A stretch of 64,000 bases of DNA. Origin: Hydractinia symbiolongicarpus. Taxonomy: Eukaryota > Cnidaria > Hydrozoa > Anthoathecata > Hydractiniidae. The number at the start of each line of letters is the position of its first letter. Position 1 is the first letter of the stretch. Position numbers and translations under genes: made by a program. The notes beneath the pieces were generated by a model. The model saw only the letters and a list, made by a program, of their open reading frames with translations. It was not told where the DNA came from and did not search any database. Shown in pieces: positions 63,838 to 64,000 of the stretch. The stretch is from positions 13,987,501-14,051,500 of the forward strand of contig NC_079881.1 in NCBI RefSeq assembly GCF_029227915.1. The letters are read 5' to 3'.

Positions 63838-64000
63838 TTTTTTCACTACTCGATAGTACAATTTGGTTTTTATATAAACACCACCTTTAATCTTCAGATA
63901 TTGCTTTTTAAACAACTTTTTCTTGCTGCCTCACGCACAATTACAACCTTCATTAAAAAAATTTAACCTAGCTCCTGTCCTTTTTGTACTATGTGACCTT

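Noticed and set aside
58265-63998. Further WDR7 exons to the right
   Set aside because: I looked for the next WD-repeat exons on the plus strand and saw none with both splice sites and a matching protein segment.
1-64000. tRNA and rRNA genes
   Set aside because: No cloverleaf-compatible A/B-box pair or rRNA core words were noticed; a covariance-model scan would be needed to exclude them.

Overview
The window is AT-rich nuclear DNA of an early-branching animal, most likely a cnidarian (possibly a hydrozoan). That rests on metazoan genes (a CDK20-type kinase, an REXO2-type exonuclease, the first exons of WDR7), short GT-AG introns, and a mobile-element set (Polinton, DIRS, Ty1/copia, CR1/L2-like LINE, P2X7-intracellular-domain genes) typical of such genomes. 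It is inference: no species was identified.

Layout. 0-5.5 kb: a broken tyrosine-recombinase gene, a small spliced coiled-coil gene, and a 1.1-kb CTATC-type satellite with higher-order units. 5.5-10.3 kb: the main host cluster, all on the minus strand: an intronless CDK20-like kinase, a two-exon REXO2-like oligoribonuclease, and a three-exon leucine-rich-repeat protein. 10.8-31.5 kb: accessory DNA, with a LINE remnant, an almost perfect 3.1-kb tandem duplication, minisatellites, a decayed integrase-core gene, a MITE and several dispersed repeats.

31.5-45.0 kb: a Polinton/Maverick element with about 17 recognisable genes: protein-primed DNA polymerase B, RVE integrase, packaging ATPase, candidate double-jelly-roll capsid protein, BRO-N protein, SAP-domain protein, zinc-finger/HNH-like protein and several small membrane proteins. 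Many carry frameshifts or stops, but three candidate particle genes are intact. Its gene borders carry two ordered signals that gene-finding alone would miss. An AATAAA-type hexamer lies within 0-4 nt of the start codon in 13 of 17 genes, on both strands. Near-perfect hairpins fill every convergent gene junction and follow two further stop codons. Together they look like a compact virus-like transcription code of promoters and 3' ends, and they are the most interesting thing in the window. No terminal inverted repeats or maturation protease were found.

46.3-50.6 kb: a decayed DIRS-type retrotransposon whose reverse-transcriptase region holds a precisely inserted 439-bp TA-flanked MITE. 51.3-58.3 kb: three in-phase N-terminal exons of WDR7 (rabconnectin-3 beta) on the plus strand, with a decayed Ty1/copia element in the second intron. 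58.8-64 kb: a LINE 3' end, a fragmented P2X7-intracellular-domain gene, and near the right edge a perfect 17-bp hairpin followed by a T-run.
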